Source of the DNA: Pseudonocardia endophytica
Lineage (GTDB): Bacteria; Actinomycetota; Actinomycetes; Mycobacteriales; Pseudonocardiaceae
Direction of reading: 5' to 3'
NCBI RefSeq assembly: GCF_004339565.1
Contig: NZ_SMFZ01000001.1
Span: forward strand, 1,984,001-2,048,000
DNA length: 64,000 nt
Part shown: positions 23,928 through 32,050 of the stretch, piece after piece
Numbering within the stretch: position 1 is the stretch's first letter
Layout of the letters: every line of letters starts with the position of its first letter
Translations under genes and position numbers: made by a program
The notes under the pieces: generated by a model
The model's database searches: none
Told to the model about the DNA's origin: nothing
The model's input: only the letters and a program-made list of their open reading frames with translations

Positions 23928-25049
23928 GTGCTGTCTGCGTCGGACGTCGCGCACTCGGGCACGCCGGACCAGCCGCCGTCGCGGACGGTCACCTCGTCGT
24001 CGCTGACAGCGGTCTCGCGGGCGATCGAGGAGTGGGCGCTGGCGACGCCGGACGACCCGCCGCTGATGGTCGTCGCGCTGTTCCAGCGCCCGCCGTACTT
24101 CGTCCGGGCCGCGCACGTCTACGCGCGCCTGGCCCGGATGTCCGGGGTGACCGTGGCCGCGTTCGCCGGTGACGCACCGTCGTCGTTCCCGGAGGGGCTC
24201 GTCCACGTCCGTCTCGCCGACGACGAGCCGCTGGTGCGCGAGTGGAGCGTGACCGTGCTGGGGCGGCGGTCCGGCGCCACGGTCGTCGCACACGACCTGG
24301 AACGGGTCGACGGGTCGGCCCGCTCGCTGGAACGCGGGCGCACGTTCACCGCCCGCTGGTCGTTCCGCCGGACGGCCGCCGTCGCCGAGTTGCGACGGCT
24401 GCGGGCCGCGCTGGGCACCCGGCTGCCCGGTGACACCGCGATCGACCGCGCCCTCGACGCCGACGAACCGGACTCCGGCGCCGACCGGCGGCAGGAGGCG
24501 GCGATGGCGGTCGTGCTGGACCGGCTCGCCTCCCAGCGACGGCGGGCCGACCGGGCGCTGAGCGAGCTCGACGACGCCGTGGCGGGCGCCGAACGGGACC
24601 CGCAGAGCGGGCTCCCGACCAGGGCGTTCCTGGACCGGTGGACGGCCGGATCGGCGTCCGGCACCCTGCCGGTCGGACTCGCGCTGTTTCGGGTGCACGA
24701 GCTGTCCCTGGTGCGCGCCCGCCACGGCGTCCTCGCCGAGCGGGAGGTGCTGGAGGCGGTCGCGCGCGTGCTGCGCGGCTACGTCGTCGGCGCCGACCGC
24801 GTCGTGCGGGTCGGGCGCGAGGAGTTCCTGCTCGTGCTCCCGTCGCGCAGCACGGAACAGCTGGCCCGGTGGACCGAGCGGGCGCGGGCCGAGATCGGCG
24901 CGCTGTCCGGGGCTCACCCGTTCGTGCCAACCCCGGCGTCGGCGGTGATCACCCGCACACGGCTGCGCCCGTTGCCGCTCGGTCCACTGTGGGCGGCACT
25001 GGACCGGGCGGTGGAGACGGGCGTCCCGGTCACCGAGCTCGGCGGATGA
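23928..25049 (+). CDS. DICT sensory domain protein with degenerate GGDEF domain
   Basis: 373 aa. Residues ~25-160 fit the DICT sensory domain: TAVSRAIEEWALATPDDPPL, VVALFQRPPYFVRAAHVYAR and VVAHDLERVDGS...FTARWSFRRTAVAE-like blocks. After a helical linker (~185-220) comes a GGDEF-type domain: RDPQSGLPTRAFLDRW, VGLALFRVHEL and the signature site reading VGREEFLLVLP instead of GG(D/E)EF. The second Gly is Arg and the substrate Asp/Asn pocket is altered, so diguanylate cyclase activity is doubtful; GTP or c-di-GMP binding is possible. GTG start with GAGGGGG upstream. DICT domains are often linked to light or redox sensing. Confidence 0.82.
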   Translation: MLSASDVAHSGTPDQPPSRTVTSSSLTAVSRAIEEWALATPDDPPLMVVALFQRPPYFVRAAHVYARLARMSGVTVAAFAGDAPSSFPEGLVHVRLADDEPLVREWSVTVLGRRSGATVVAHDLERVDGSARSLERGRTFTARWSFRRTAAVAELRRLRAALGTRLPGDTAIDRALDADEPDSGADRRQEAAMAVVLDRLASQRRRADRALSELDDAVAGAERDPQSGLPTRAFLDRWTAGSASGTLPVGLALFRVHELSLVRARHGVLAEREVLEAVARVLRGYVVGADRVVRVGREEFLLVLPSRSTEQLARWTERARAEIGALSGAHPFVPTPASAVITRTRLRPLPLGPLWAALDRAVETGVPVTELGG

Positions 25050-25069
25050 CGGCTCGTTTCGCCCGGAGA

Positions 25070-25082
25070 GTCCGAATCGGAC
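25070..25082. promoter_or_regulatory. GTCCGAATCGGAC palindrome
   Basis: Perfect 6-1-6 palindrome between the DICT-GGDEF stop and a small membrane protein gene. Could be the terminator stem of the former or an operator of the latter. Confidence 0.25.
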
Positions 25083-25131
25083 CGTCGGGCCCACCCAGCA
25101 GGGACACCGCGATCATGCGAGGGTCCCGCGC

Positions 25132-25398
25132 ATGATGTTGACGCTCGTCGCCGGTCACGCCCCGATGCTCGCGCACTGGGCGGACACCCACCCCGCGCTG
25201 GCGGACGCGCTGGCGCAGGGCGGCGTCGGCGACGCCCTCAAACGCGCGGGCAAGGCGATCCTGTGGTTCCTGTTCGGGATCTTCGTGGTCGGGGCGATCG
25301 TCGGGTTGCTGGTCGGCTTCTTCATCGGTCGCGCCGTCGGCCGCAACAACCCGGCGCCCGCGGACAGCGGCGTGGACAGCGGCGTGGACGGTGGCTGA
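25132..25398 (+). CDS. Small membrane protein
   Basis: 88 aa with one long hydrophobic stretch, AILWFLFGIFVVGAIVGLLV and on to GFFIGRAVGRN (about 43-72), enough for one or two tight helices with glycine-rich packing. The N-terminus is amphipathic and Ala/His-rich; the C-terminus is a short disordered tail with a GVDSGVDGG duplication. Two adjacent ATG codons could start it. Convergent with the GMC oxidoreductase, five bases between the stops. Function unknown. Confidence 0.7.
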   Translation: MMLTLVAGHAPMLAHWADTHPALADALAQGGVGDALKRAGKAILWFLFGIFVVGAIVGLLVGFFIGRAVGRNNPAPADSGVDSGVDGG

Positions 25399-25403
25399 CC
25401 GGC

Positions 25404-27068
25404 TCAGCTGATCGCGTCCGCCGTCCGGCAGGCCAGCGCGACCAGCACCAGCGTCGGCCCGACCGCGCCCGCCGTGGGGAACACGGCGCTGGACACGACG
25501 TGCACGTTCGGTGTCCCGTGGACCCGGCAGTCGGTGTCCACGACCCCGGTCCGCGGGCTCGCCGACATCCGCAGCAGCCCCATCTGATGGGTGCCGTCGG
25601 TCATCGGCAGGTCCGCGACGCGCGCCACGTCGTCGAGATCGACGGTGGCCAGACCGGCGCGCTCGAGCTCCTTGCCGATCAGGGTCAGCGACGTGGCGAT
25701 GCTCTGCCGGTCGGTGTCCGAGACGGAGTAGTCCACCCGGAGCCTGCGCTGGCCCAGCGCGTCCCGGTCGCGGTCCAGCGTGACGCGGTTCTCCGGGTCC
25801 GGGGTCTGCTCGGCGTCGAAGCGCAGCCGGCAGTGGCCCGAGTCCAGCGGCATGAACGACGGCAGGTGCCGCGCGCCGGTGAGGCGCGGCCGCGCCCAGC
25901 CCGCGGTGAAGCGGGCCACCCGCAGCGGGTCGGCGACGACGTTGCGCACGTGCTGCCCGATGTCGGTCGTCCCGGTGTACTGGGCGTGCGTGCCGGACGT
26001 CTTGAACCCGCCGCGGACCCGGCCCATCCCCCAGTACGTCAACGCGAACGTGGACAGCAGCGCGTCGTGGTGCCCCGCGTCCTTCGGGTCGGCGAACCAC
26101 AGCGCCGCCTTGAGGTTGCGCAGCCGCTGCGCCTGCTGGACCTGCGGGGACAGCGCGAGCATGCGACGGGCGTAGACGCCGTCGGATGTCACGCGGTAGC
26201 CGAGCCCGAACGCCCGCCCGGCCTCGGTCAGCCGTAGCCGCCCGACCTCGCCGACCGGGTGCGTCATGTAGTGGCGGCCCACCTGGTCGTGCTCGTTGCC
26301 GATGCCGGGGCCGAGCCCGCTGCCGCCGTAGCCGTCCGAGGCGAGCAGGATCCGCGCCGACTCCAGCCCGCCGGCCGCGAGCACGAACTCGCGCGCCCGG
26401 ACCCGGATCTCCAGACCGCGGCGCGGCACGACGACGGCTTCGCTGACGCCGGAGCCGGCCCCGGATCCGTCCGGGTCCCTGTCCAGGCGGGCGACCGTCG
26501 CGTGCAGGAACAGCCGCAGCCGGCCGGTGGTGGCCAGCGACTCCACCCGCGGGCCGAACTTGGTGGGCGGGCTCCACCGCCACAGGTCGTCCCAGCGCAG
26601 CGCGTCGCTCGGGCGGGCGCCGTGGGGCACACCCGGCATCCCGGACGTCGAGGCCGACCAGTCCGGCCCGCCGGCGTCGAGGTGGCGCACGGCGCGGCCG
26701 TAGAAGGCCCGCAGCTCGTCGTGCCCGATCGGCCAGCCGGACTCGGGGACCCAGTCGCGCTCGTCGAGGTCGAGATCGTCGAGCGGAGCACAGCGGCCTC
26801 CCCACACGCCGCTGCTCCCGCCCAACCGCTTCTGCCGCACGGCCTCCAGCGGGTCGTGCGCACCGGCGCCCGCGACCCCACGATAGGTGTCGGTGGCCGT
26901 GCGGTCGCTGCCGTCGCCGCCGCCCTCGAGCACGATCACCCCGATGCCGCGGTCGGCCAGCTCGGCCGCCACGGTGGCGCCCGCCGGCCCACTCCCGATC
27001 ACACAGACCTCGGTCTCGAACACCGATCCGGGCAGCGCCCGACGCGCATCGATCAGCATGGCGTGCAT
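25404..27068 (-). CDS. GMC family FAD-dependent oxidoreductase
   Basis: 554 aa, glucose-methanol-choline oxidoreductase. FAD Rossmann motif VIGSGPAGATVAAELADRG (about 23-41), then LGGSSGVWGGRCAPLDDLDL, FVLAAGGLESARILLAS in the middle and the C-terminal pair THQMGLLRMS and NVHVVSSAVFPTAGAVGPTL, where the catalytic His is expected. Substrate is an alcohol, polyol or sugar; acceptor may be a quinone or cytochrome. Start ATG 27068 or the second ATG at 27059. Faces a DegT-type aminotransferase gene across a 72-bp gap holding a strong palindrome, so both may be controlled together, as in amino-sugar or cyclitol metabolism (inference). Confidence 0.9.
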   Translation of the reverse strand: MHAMLIDARRALPGSVFETEVCVIGSGPAGATVAAELADRGIGVIVLEGGGDGSDRTATDTYRGVAGAGAHDPLEAVRQKRLGGSSGVWGGRCAPLDDLDLDERDWVPESGWPIGHDELRAFYGRAVRHLDAGGPDWSASTSGMPGVPHGARPSDALRWDDLWRWSPPTKFGPRVESLATTGRLRLFLHATVARLDRDPDGSGAGSGVSEAVVVPRRGLEIRVRAREFVLAAGGLESARILLASDGYGGSGLGPGIGNEHDQVGRHYMTHPVGEVGRLRLTEAGRAFGLGYRVTSDGVYARRMLALSPQVQQAQRLRNLKAALWFADPKDAGHHDALLSTFALTYWGMGRVRGGFKTSGTHAQYTGTTDIGQHVRNVVADPLRVARFTAGWARPRLTGARHLPSFMPLDSGHCRLRFDAEQTPDPENRVTLDRDRDALGQRRLRVDYSVSDTDRQSIATSLTLIGKELERAGLATVDLDDVARVADLPMTDGTHQMGLLRMSASPRTGVVDTDCRVHGTPNVHVVSSAVFPTAGAVGPTLVLVALACRTADAIS

Positions 27069-27083
27069 GTCCTTCCGCCGTAT

Positions 27084-27126
27084 CGGTCGTGACCCCCTCC
27101 CCGAAAGGGGCAGTGGATCACGACCG
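27084..27126. promoter_or_regulatory. 9-bp inverted repeat between GMC and DegT genes
   Basis: CGGTCGTGA pairs with TCACGACCG across 25 bases; inside is a nested CCCCT/AGGGG hairpin. It is centred between the divergent starts (27068 and 27141). Likely a shared operator or a looping element. Confidence 0.5.
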
Positions 27127-27140
27127 GATGCCGGACAGTA

Positions 27141-28418
27141 ATGTCGGTTGTGTCCGATTCACCGTACGAGTGGTCGGCTCCCCCCGCGGGCGCCGCCCCA
27201 GGAGGCGTTCCGAGTATGGGACTGGTGGCCGCAGCCACGACCGCGAGGGGTATGGCCGCCACGGTGCGTGTTCTCGGCCGCGGCGAGCTGGGCCGATACT
27301 CCGCCGGTGGTGTGTCCGAGGTCGCACGTCTGGAGCGGGAGCTACAGGACGTGATCGGTGTCCGGCACGCACTGGCTGTGAACAGCGGCACCAGCGCGCT
27401 GGTGGCGGCGCTCGTCGGGGCCGGTGTCGGGCCCGGCGACGAGGTCCTCGTCCCGGCCTACACCTGGGTGTCGACGGCCGCGGCGCCGCTCGCCGTCGGT
27501 GCCGTCCCGGTGCTCGTCGACGTCGACGCGTCGCTGACGATGGACCCGGTCGACCTCGCCCGCAAGATCACTCCGCAGAGCCGCGCGGTGATCCCGGTCC
27601 ACATGCAGAACCTGGTCTGCGACATGGACCCGATCATGACCGCGGCGGCGGCGAACGGCCTGACCGTGATCGAGGACGCCTGCCAGGCGATCGGGCTGCG
27701 CTACAAGGGCAGGCGGGTCGGGTCGATCGGCCATGCCGGGTGCTTCAGCTTCAACCAGTACAAGAACATCCGCAGCGGCGAGGGCGGCGCGCTGCTCACC
27801 GACGACGACAGGCTGTTCCACCGGGCGGCGATGTACCACGACGTCGGCAGCTACACCCGCCCCGGCTTCGCGACCGACGACGCCGACCTGATCGTCGGCG
27901 TGAACCTGCGGATGCCGGAGCTCTCGGCCGCCGTGCTGCGTCCGCAGCTGGCCACCCTCGACGCGCAGCTGCTGCGCCGCAGGCGGCACCGCCGGATCAT
28001 GCTGGAGACACTGCCGTCCTGGCCGGGGGCGCCGCGCCCGGTGCCGCACCACGACCCGGTGTCCGCGGCCGGGCTCGCCGTCACGTTCGACGGGCCGGAC
28101 GGCGACGCCGACGCGATCGCGTTCGCCGACCGGCGCGGCGTGCACCGCCTGGCGGACACCGGCAGGCACGTCTACACGAACTGGCGCTCGATCCGTACAC
28201 GCAACCCGCTGCACCCGCGCGCCGACCCGTACCGGGACGCGGTGCGCGACGTCGACCACGGCCCGGACGCCTGCCCGGCGACGCTCGACGTCCTGGCCCG
28301 CACGTGCGTCGTCGACCTGGCACCGGAGCTGCCGACGCCGGTCGTCCGGCTGCTGGCCGCGCGCAACCGGGCGGCCACTCCCCGCCCGGCGCCGCGACCG
28401 TCAGTAGCTGCGCGGTAG
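27141..28418 (+). CDS. DegT/DnrJ/EryC1/StrS family PLP aminotransferase
   Basis: 425-aa fold-type I PLP enzyme. Signature blocks: ALAVNSGTSALVAALVGAGV, DEVLVPAYTWVSTAAAPLAV, VIEDACQAIG (PLP-binding Asp) and CFSFNQYKNIRSGEGGALLT with the Schiff-base Lys. These enzymes transfer amino groups to keto-sugars or cyclitols, some are dehydratases. The C-terminal ~100 residues diverge from the usual family end and the last 20 are Pro/Arg/Ala-rich. ATG at 27141 is used; the protein is longer at the N-terminus than typical by about 45 residues. No other sugar genes are nearby apart from the divergent GMC oxidoreductase. Its end overlaps the convergent acyl-CoA dehydrogenase by 18 bases. Confidence 0.9.
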   Translation: MSVVSDSPYEWSAPPAGAAPGGVPSMGLVAAATTARGMAATVRVLGRGELGRYSAGGVSEVARLERELQDVIGVRHALAVNSGTSALVAALVGAGVGPGDEVLVPAYTWVSTAAAPLAVGAVPVLVDVDASLTMDPVDLARKITPQSRAVIPVHMQNLVCDMDPIMTAAAANGLTVIEDACQAIGLRYKGRRVGSIGHAGCFSFNQYKNIRSGEGGALLTDDDRLFHRAAMYHDVGSYTRPGFATDDADLIVGVNLRMPELSAAVLRPQLATLDAQLLRRRRHRRIMLETLPSWPGAPRPVPHHDPVSAAGLAVTFDGPDGDADAIAFADRRGVHRLADTGRHVYTNWRSIRTRNPLHPRADPYRDAVRDVDHGPDACPATLDVLARTCVVDLAPELPTPVVRLLAARNRAATPRPAPRPSVAAR

Positions 28419-29582
28419 GCCCAGTCCCTGGGTCGCGATGTGCGCCAGGACGAGCTCCTCGGCGACCGGGATGTTCTTGGCGATCCGGGCGTCGCGGTGC
28501 AGCCGGGCGATCGGGTACTCCTCGGAGAACGCCATGCCGCCGTAGGTCTGGTAGGCGCGGTCGGCCGCCTCCCACGCCGCGTTCGCCGCGGTGAGCTTCG
28601 CGATGTTCGCCTCGTCGCCGCAGGGCTCGCCGCGGTCGTACAGCCACGCCGCCTTGTGCGTCATCAGCCTGCCGAGCTCGGCCTGCGCCTTCACCCTGGC
28701 CAGCGGGAACGCGAGGCCCTGGTTGGAGCCGATCGGGCGGCCGAACACCTCGCGCTCGCGGGCGTAGCCGACGGCCAGGCGCAGCGCCAGCTCCGCCGTC
28801 CCGACGCCGCCGGAGGCGGCCAGGATCCGCTCCGGGTTGAGGATGTCCCACAGCACGACGAACCCGTGGTCGACCTCGCCGAGCACGCGGTGCGACGGGA
28901 CCCGCACGTCGTCGAACCAGACCTGGTTGGACTGCACGATCCGGTTGCCCGCCTTCGTGATCGGCGTGTAGCGCAGTGTCCCGGCCTTCTCCGCCTCCTT
29001 CACGTCGACGAGCAGGACGGAGAAGCCGTGCGTGCGCCCGGACGCCTCGGCCGCCGGGGTGGTGCGGCAGACGGCGAGCATCCAGTCCGCCCGCTGCACG
29101 CCGGAGATCCACACCTTCTGCCCGCGCAGCAGCAGGTCGTCGCCGTCGCGGCGGGCGTGGGTGGCCAGCGCGAGCGCGTTGGAGCCCGCGTCCGGCTCGG
29201 TCAGCGCGAAGCAGGTCTGGGTGGTGCCGGCCGCGATCCCGGGCAGGAGCTCCTCGCGCTGCTCCGGTGTGCCGTGCCGGCTCAGCGTGACGCCGCCGAA
29301 CCCGGGCGTGAGCAGGTAGAGGAACGCGCCCGCCGTGCCGGCCCCTGCGGCGGACATCTCCTCCAGCGCGACGGCGAGCTCCAGCAGCCCTGCCCCCGCG
29401 CCGCCGTACTGCTCGGCGATCGCCAGCCCGAGCCAGCCGCCCGCACCGAGCGCCTCCCACAGCTCCTCGGGCCAGCGTCCCTCGGCGTCGCAGCGCGACC
29501 AGTAGTCGGTGCCGAAGTCGGCGCACAGCTCGCGCACGCCCTTCTGCACGGCCTGGGCGGTCTCCGGGAGCTGGAAGTCCAT
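28401..29582 (-). CDS. Acyl-CoA dehydrogenase
   Basis: 393 aa (from MDFQLPETAQ). FAD-dependent alpha,beta-dehydrogenation of acyl-CoA. Blocks: EQYGGAGAGLLELAVALEEM, CFALTEPDAGSNALAL and KVWISGVQRADWMLAVCRT (FAD/substrate loop), then QTYGGMAFSEEYPIARLHRD, the C-terminal signature. The catalytic base is not obvious by eye. A start at 29603 adds seven residues but would overlap the divergent kynureninase start, so the shorter form is preferred. Electrons would go to ETF. Chain length unknown; the FAD loop and LTPG segment resemble short-chain or side-chain enzymes. Confidence 0.93.
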   Translation of the reverse strand: MDFQLPETAQAVQKGVRELCADFGTDYWSRCDAEGRWPEELWEALGAGGWLGLAIAEQYGGAGAGLLELAVALEEMSAAGAGTAGAFLYLLTPGFGGVTLSRHGTPEQREELLPGIAAGTTQTCFALTEPDAGSNALALATHARRDGDDLLLRGQKVWISGVQRADWMLAVCRTTPAAEASGRTHGFSVLLVDVKEAEKAGTLRYTPITKAGNRIVQSNQVWFDDVRVPSHRVLGEVDHGFVVLWDILNPERILAASGGVGTAELALRLAVGYAREREVFGRPIGSNQGLAFPLARVKAQAELGRLMTHKAAWLYDRGEPCGDEANIAKLTAANAAWEAADRAYQTYGGMAFSEEYPIARLHRDARIAKNIPVAEELVLAHIATQGLGLPRSY

Positions 29583-29601
29583 GCCCGAGATACTGGCACT
29601 C

Positions 29602-30810
29602 ATGGATCTCGATCCGTCGGGGCACGACGCCGCCGACCCGCTCGCCCCGTTCCGGGACCGCTTTTCCCCGGCCCCCGGCGTCGTCGCGTACCTGGACGGG
29701 AACTCGCTCGGCCGTCCCCCGGCGGCGACGGCCGAGCGGATCGCGGCGTTCGTCCGCGACGAGTGGGGCGCGCGTCTGATCCGCGGCTGGGACGAGGGCT
29801 GGTGGGAGACGCCGACGACGCTCGGCGACCGGCTCGGCGCGCTGGCGCTCGGCGCGGGGCCGGGTCAGGTCGTGCTGGCCGACTCGACGACGGTGCTGCT
29901 CTACAAGCTGGCCAGGGCCGCCGTCGCAGCTCGTCCGGGGCGGACCGAGATCGTCGTCGACACGCGGGACTTCCCGACCGACCGCTACCTGCTCGGGGGG
30001 ATCGCCGCCGAGCGGGGCCTGACGTTGCGTCCGATCACCACCGATCCGGCTGCGGGGGTCACGCCGTCGCAGATCGCGGACGTGGTCGGACCGTCGACGG
30101 CGCTGGTGTCGCTGTCCCACGTCGCGTACTGGTCCGGGTGGCGGGCGGACATGGAACAGATCACCGGGATCGCGCACGACGCCGGGGCCCTGGTGCTGTG
30201 GGACCTCAGCCATTCGGTCGGCTCGGTGCCGCTGGAGCTCGACGGGTGGGGCGCCGACCTGGCTGCGGGCTGCAGCTACAAGTACCTGAACGGCGGGCCG
30301 GGAGCGCCCGCGTTCGCGTACGCGCGACGGGACCTGCTGCCGTCGTTGAACCAGCCGGTGCAGGGCTGGACCGGGCGGCGCGACCCGTTCGCGATGGCGC
30401 CCGGCTACGACCCCGAACCCGGTGTGCGACGGCTGCTCTCCGGCACCCCGCCGGTGCTGGGCCTGCTGCCGCTGACCGTGTCGCTGGAGATGCTCGCCGA
30501 GGCCGGCGTTGACGCGGTGCGGGCGAAGTCGGAGAAGCTGACGGAGTACGTGATCGCCCTGGTCGACGCGCGCCTGGCGCCGTTCGGGGTGACGATCGGC
30601 TCGCCGCGCGACGTCGCCCATCGCGGCGGACACGTCACCCTGCGCGTGCCGGGCGCCCGGGAGCTGGTCACCGGGATGCAGGAGCGCGGCGTGATCCCGG
30701 ACTTCCGCGAGCCCGACGGCATCCGCATCGGCCCGGCGCCGCTGTCCACCAGCTTCACCGAGGTCCGCGACGGCCTGGCGGTCCTGGAGGAGCTCCTCTC
30801 CGCGGGCTGA
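29602..30810 (+). CDS. kynU: Kynureninase
   Basis: 402-aa PLP enzyme that cleaves L-kynurenine to anthranilate and alanine. Diagnostic blocks: YLDGNSLGRPPAATAERI near the N-terminus, DSTTVLLYKLARAA, VVDTRDFPTDRYLL, LVSLSHVAYWSGWRADM, LVLWDLSHSVGSVPLEL and CSYKYLNGGPGAPAFAY, where the Lys (about residue 227) forms the Schiff base. ATG 29602 is chosen because similarity begins there. No tryptophan or kynurenine pathway partners are adjacent. The start lies 19 bp from that of the divergent acyl-CoA dehydrogenase, leaving almost no room for two separate promoters with leaders. Confidence 0.93.
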   Translation: MDLDPSGHDAADPLAPFRDRFSPAPGVVAYLDGNSLGRPPAATAERIAAFVRDEWGARLIRGWDEGWWETPTTLGDRLGALALGAGPGQVVLADSTTVLLYKLARAAVAARPGRTEIVVDTRDFPTDRYLLGGIAAERGLTLRPITTDPAAGVTPSQIADVVGPSTALVSLSHVAYWSGWRADMEQITGIAHDAGALVLWDLSHSVGSVPLELDGWGADLAAGCSYKYLNGGPGAPAFAYARRDLLPSLNQPVQGWTGRRDPFAMAPGYDPEPGVRRLLSGTPPVLGLLPLTVSLEMLAEAGVDAVRAKSEKLTEYVIALVDARLAPFGVTIGSPRDVAHRGGHVTLRVPGARELVTGMQERGVIPDFREPDGIRIGPAPLSTSFTEVRDGLAVLEELLSAG

Positions 30811-30829
30811 CCGGCCACGCCGGAGCTCG

Positions 30830-30883
30830 CCCGCTCCGGCCCACCCCGCTCCGGCCCACCCCGCTCCGGCCGACCCCGTTCCG
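30830..30883. repeat. 15-bp tandem repeat (3.6 copies)
   Basis: Units CCCGCTCCGGCCCAC at 30830 and 30845, CCCGCTCCGGCCGAC at 30860, and a partial unit. They lie just after kynU. Together with the elements below they fill the 375-bp gene-free stretch before the anti-sigma gene. Confidence 0.85.
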
Positions 30884-30885
30884 AA

Positions 30886-30930
30886 CGAACGGCACCATCG
30901 AGCAATGTCGTTGCCCGAACGGCACCCTCG
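30886..30930. repeat. CGAACGGCACC repeat, 30-bp period
   Basis: CGAACGGCACCATCG (30886) and CGAACGGCACCCTCG (30916) are spaced exactly 30 bp apart. A related CGAACGCCAC pair, also with 30-bp spacing, is at 58694. Confidence 0.75.
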
Positions 30931-31039
30931 TTCGACATGGAGGGCCGCTCGACCTGATCGACTCCGCCACGAACGCTGCTCCCGTCCGATCCGGGACTGC
31001 CAGAGCCGCTCTCGTCCAACCCCGGGCGGAATCGCGCCA

Positions 31040-31101
31040 TGATCAGTGCAACTGGTCAGAACGCGCCACCACTGGCGCGCTGACGCCACTCCCGCCGATC
31101 A
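31040..31101. repeat. 62-bp palindromic intergenic element
   Basis: Starts TGATCAGTGCAAC and ends CCCGCCGATCA, the same 62-bp length and TGATC/GATCA ends as the three elements near 52 kb. The interior also has a GCGCCA...TGGCGC dyad. Confidence 0.6.
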
Positions 31102-31185
31102 TGCGCTGGAGCAGCACCCCGCCAGTCGCGCGTGAACTCCTCCCGCCCGACTCGGAGGCTCGGGAGCTGCGCCCGTCCGACACGG

Positions 31186-31938
31186 TCAGGCGGCGCGGCG
31201 CTCGTTCCCCGCCACCGCACCGGGGCCGGCGGACGGGTCGGTCCAGGGCAGGGGCGCGTCCGGGGCGTCGACCGCGAGACGGGGACGACGGTCGCGGCGG
31301 TCCCGGAGGAGCGAGCGGCCGCCGTCGTCACCGAGCACGCGGCGGTGGAGCAGGAGCAGCACGAACCCCGCCAGGACGAGCACGTGCGTGGCCAGACGGT
31401 CCGGCTCCACCCGGCCCGCGACCAGGTCCACGGCGCTGAGCACGGCCAGCACCCCGACGAACGCGCCGGTCACCGGCAGCAGCCCGGCCACCAGGCGGCC
31501 GCCGAGCCAGGCGACGGCGAGGAAGCCGATGCCGATCGCCAGGTTCCAGGCCGACGTCTCGTGCAGGGCGTGCGCGACGCTCCCTCCGTCGACGTGCATG
31601 CCGTCGTGGCCGGACGCGGCGGCGCCGGCGACGGCGATCGTGGCCAGCACGAGCTGACCGACCCCGACGAGCGCGAGACCGGAGCGGACCGCGGTGCCGG
31701 CACGCCGTCGTCGCACCACGGGTCCCAGCGTGGCCGACGCCGTGACGACCGCGCCGACCAGGTCCGGACCCGGTTCTGCGGGTCCGGTGCGCACGAGGCG
31801 GGTGACGGCCGCCGCGCGATCGGCCCAGACCCGGCAGCCGGAGCACTCGGCCAGATGCGCGTCCACCGCACGTCCGTCGGGCGGGTCCTCCCCGTCGAGG
31901 CGGGCCGAGACCAGCTCGCGACATCGATCACAGCGCAT
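31186..31938 (-). CDS. Zinc-finger anti-sigma factor, membrane-anchored
   Basis: 250 aa. The N-terminal ZAS domain reads MRCDRCRELVSARLDGEDPP and AVDAHLAECSGCRVWADRAA (HxxxCxxC). After a basic linker come four transmembrane helices from about residue 85: LALVGVGQLVLATIAVAGAA, then AIGIGFLAVAW, LLPVTGAFVGVLAVLSAVDL and THVLVLAGFVLLLL. Between TM1 and TM2 an external loop has GHDGMHVDGG, a His/Met cluster that could sense copper. Divergent from the sigC-like gene and the likely antagonist of that sigma factor. The start chosen gives MRCDRC; a longer upstream frame has no support. Confidence 0.85.
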   Translation of the reverse strand: MRCDRCRELVSARLDGEDPPDGRAVDAHLAECSGCRVWADRAAAVTRLVRTGPAEPGPDLVGAVVTASATLGPVVRRRRAGTAVRSGLALVGVGQLVLATIAVAGAAASGHDGMHVDGGSVAHALHETSAWNLAIGIGFLAVAWLGGRLVAGLLPVTGAFVGVLAVLSAVDLVAGRVEPDRLATHVLVLAGFVLLLLHRRVLGDDGGRSLLRDRRDRRPRLAVDAPDAPLPWTDPSAGPGAVAGNERRAA

Positions 31939-32037
31939 GTTCAGGAAGTCGTCCGGACCGCCGGAGGAGTTCCCGACGTCGGTTCCCGCACCGTGGGACG
32001 AACTACACCGGCCATCGGAACGGACGCGCCGTGCGGA

Positions 32038-32043
32038 TACCGT
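32038..32043 (+). promoter_or_regulatory. -10 box of the sigC-like gene, leaderless
   Basis: TACCGT lies 7 bases before the ATG of the sigma factor. There is no Shine-Dalgarno and the in-frame GTG at 32042 overlaps the box itself, which argues for the ATG and a leaderless message. Confidence 0.5.
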
Positions 32044-32050
32044 GTCCGTC

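Noticed and set aside
28081-31089. A 1002-codon open frame on the minus strand
   Set aside because: It runs antisense to the aminotransferase, out of frame with the acyl-CoA dehydrogenase and antisense to kynU, all three with full motif support; its own translation has no recognisable motif and only the compositional bias of GC-rich shadow frames.
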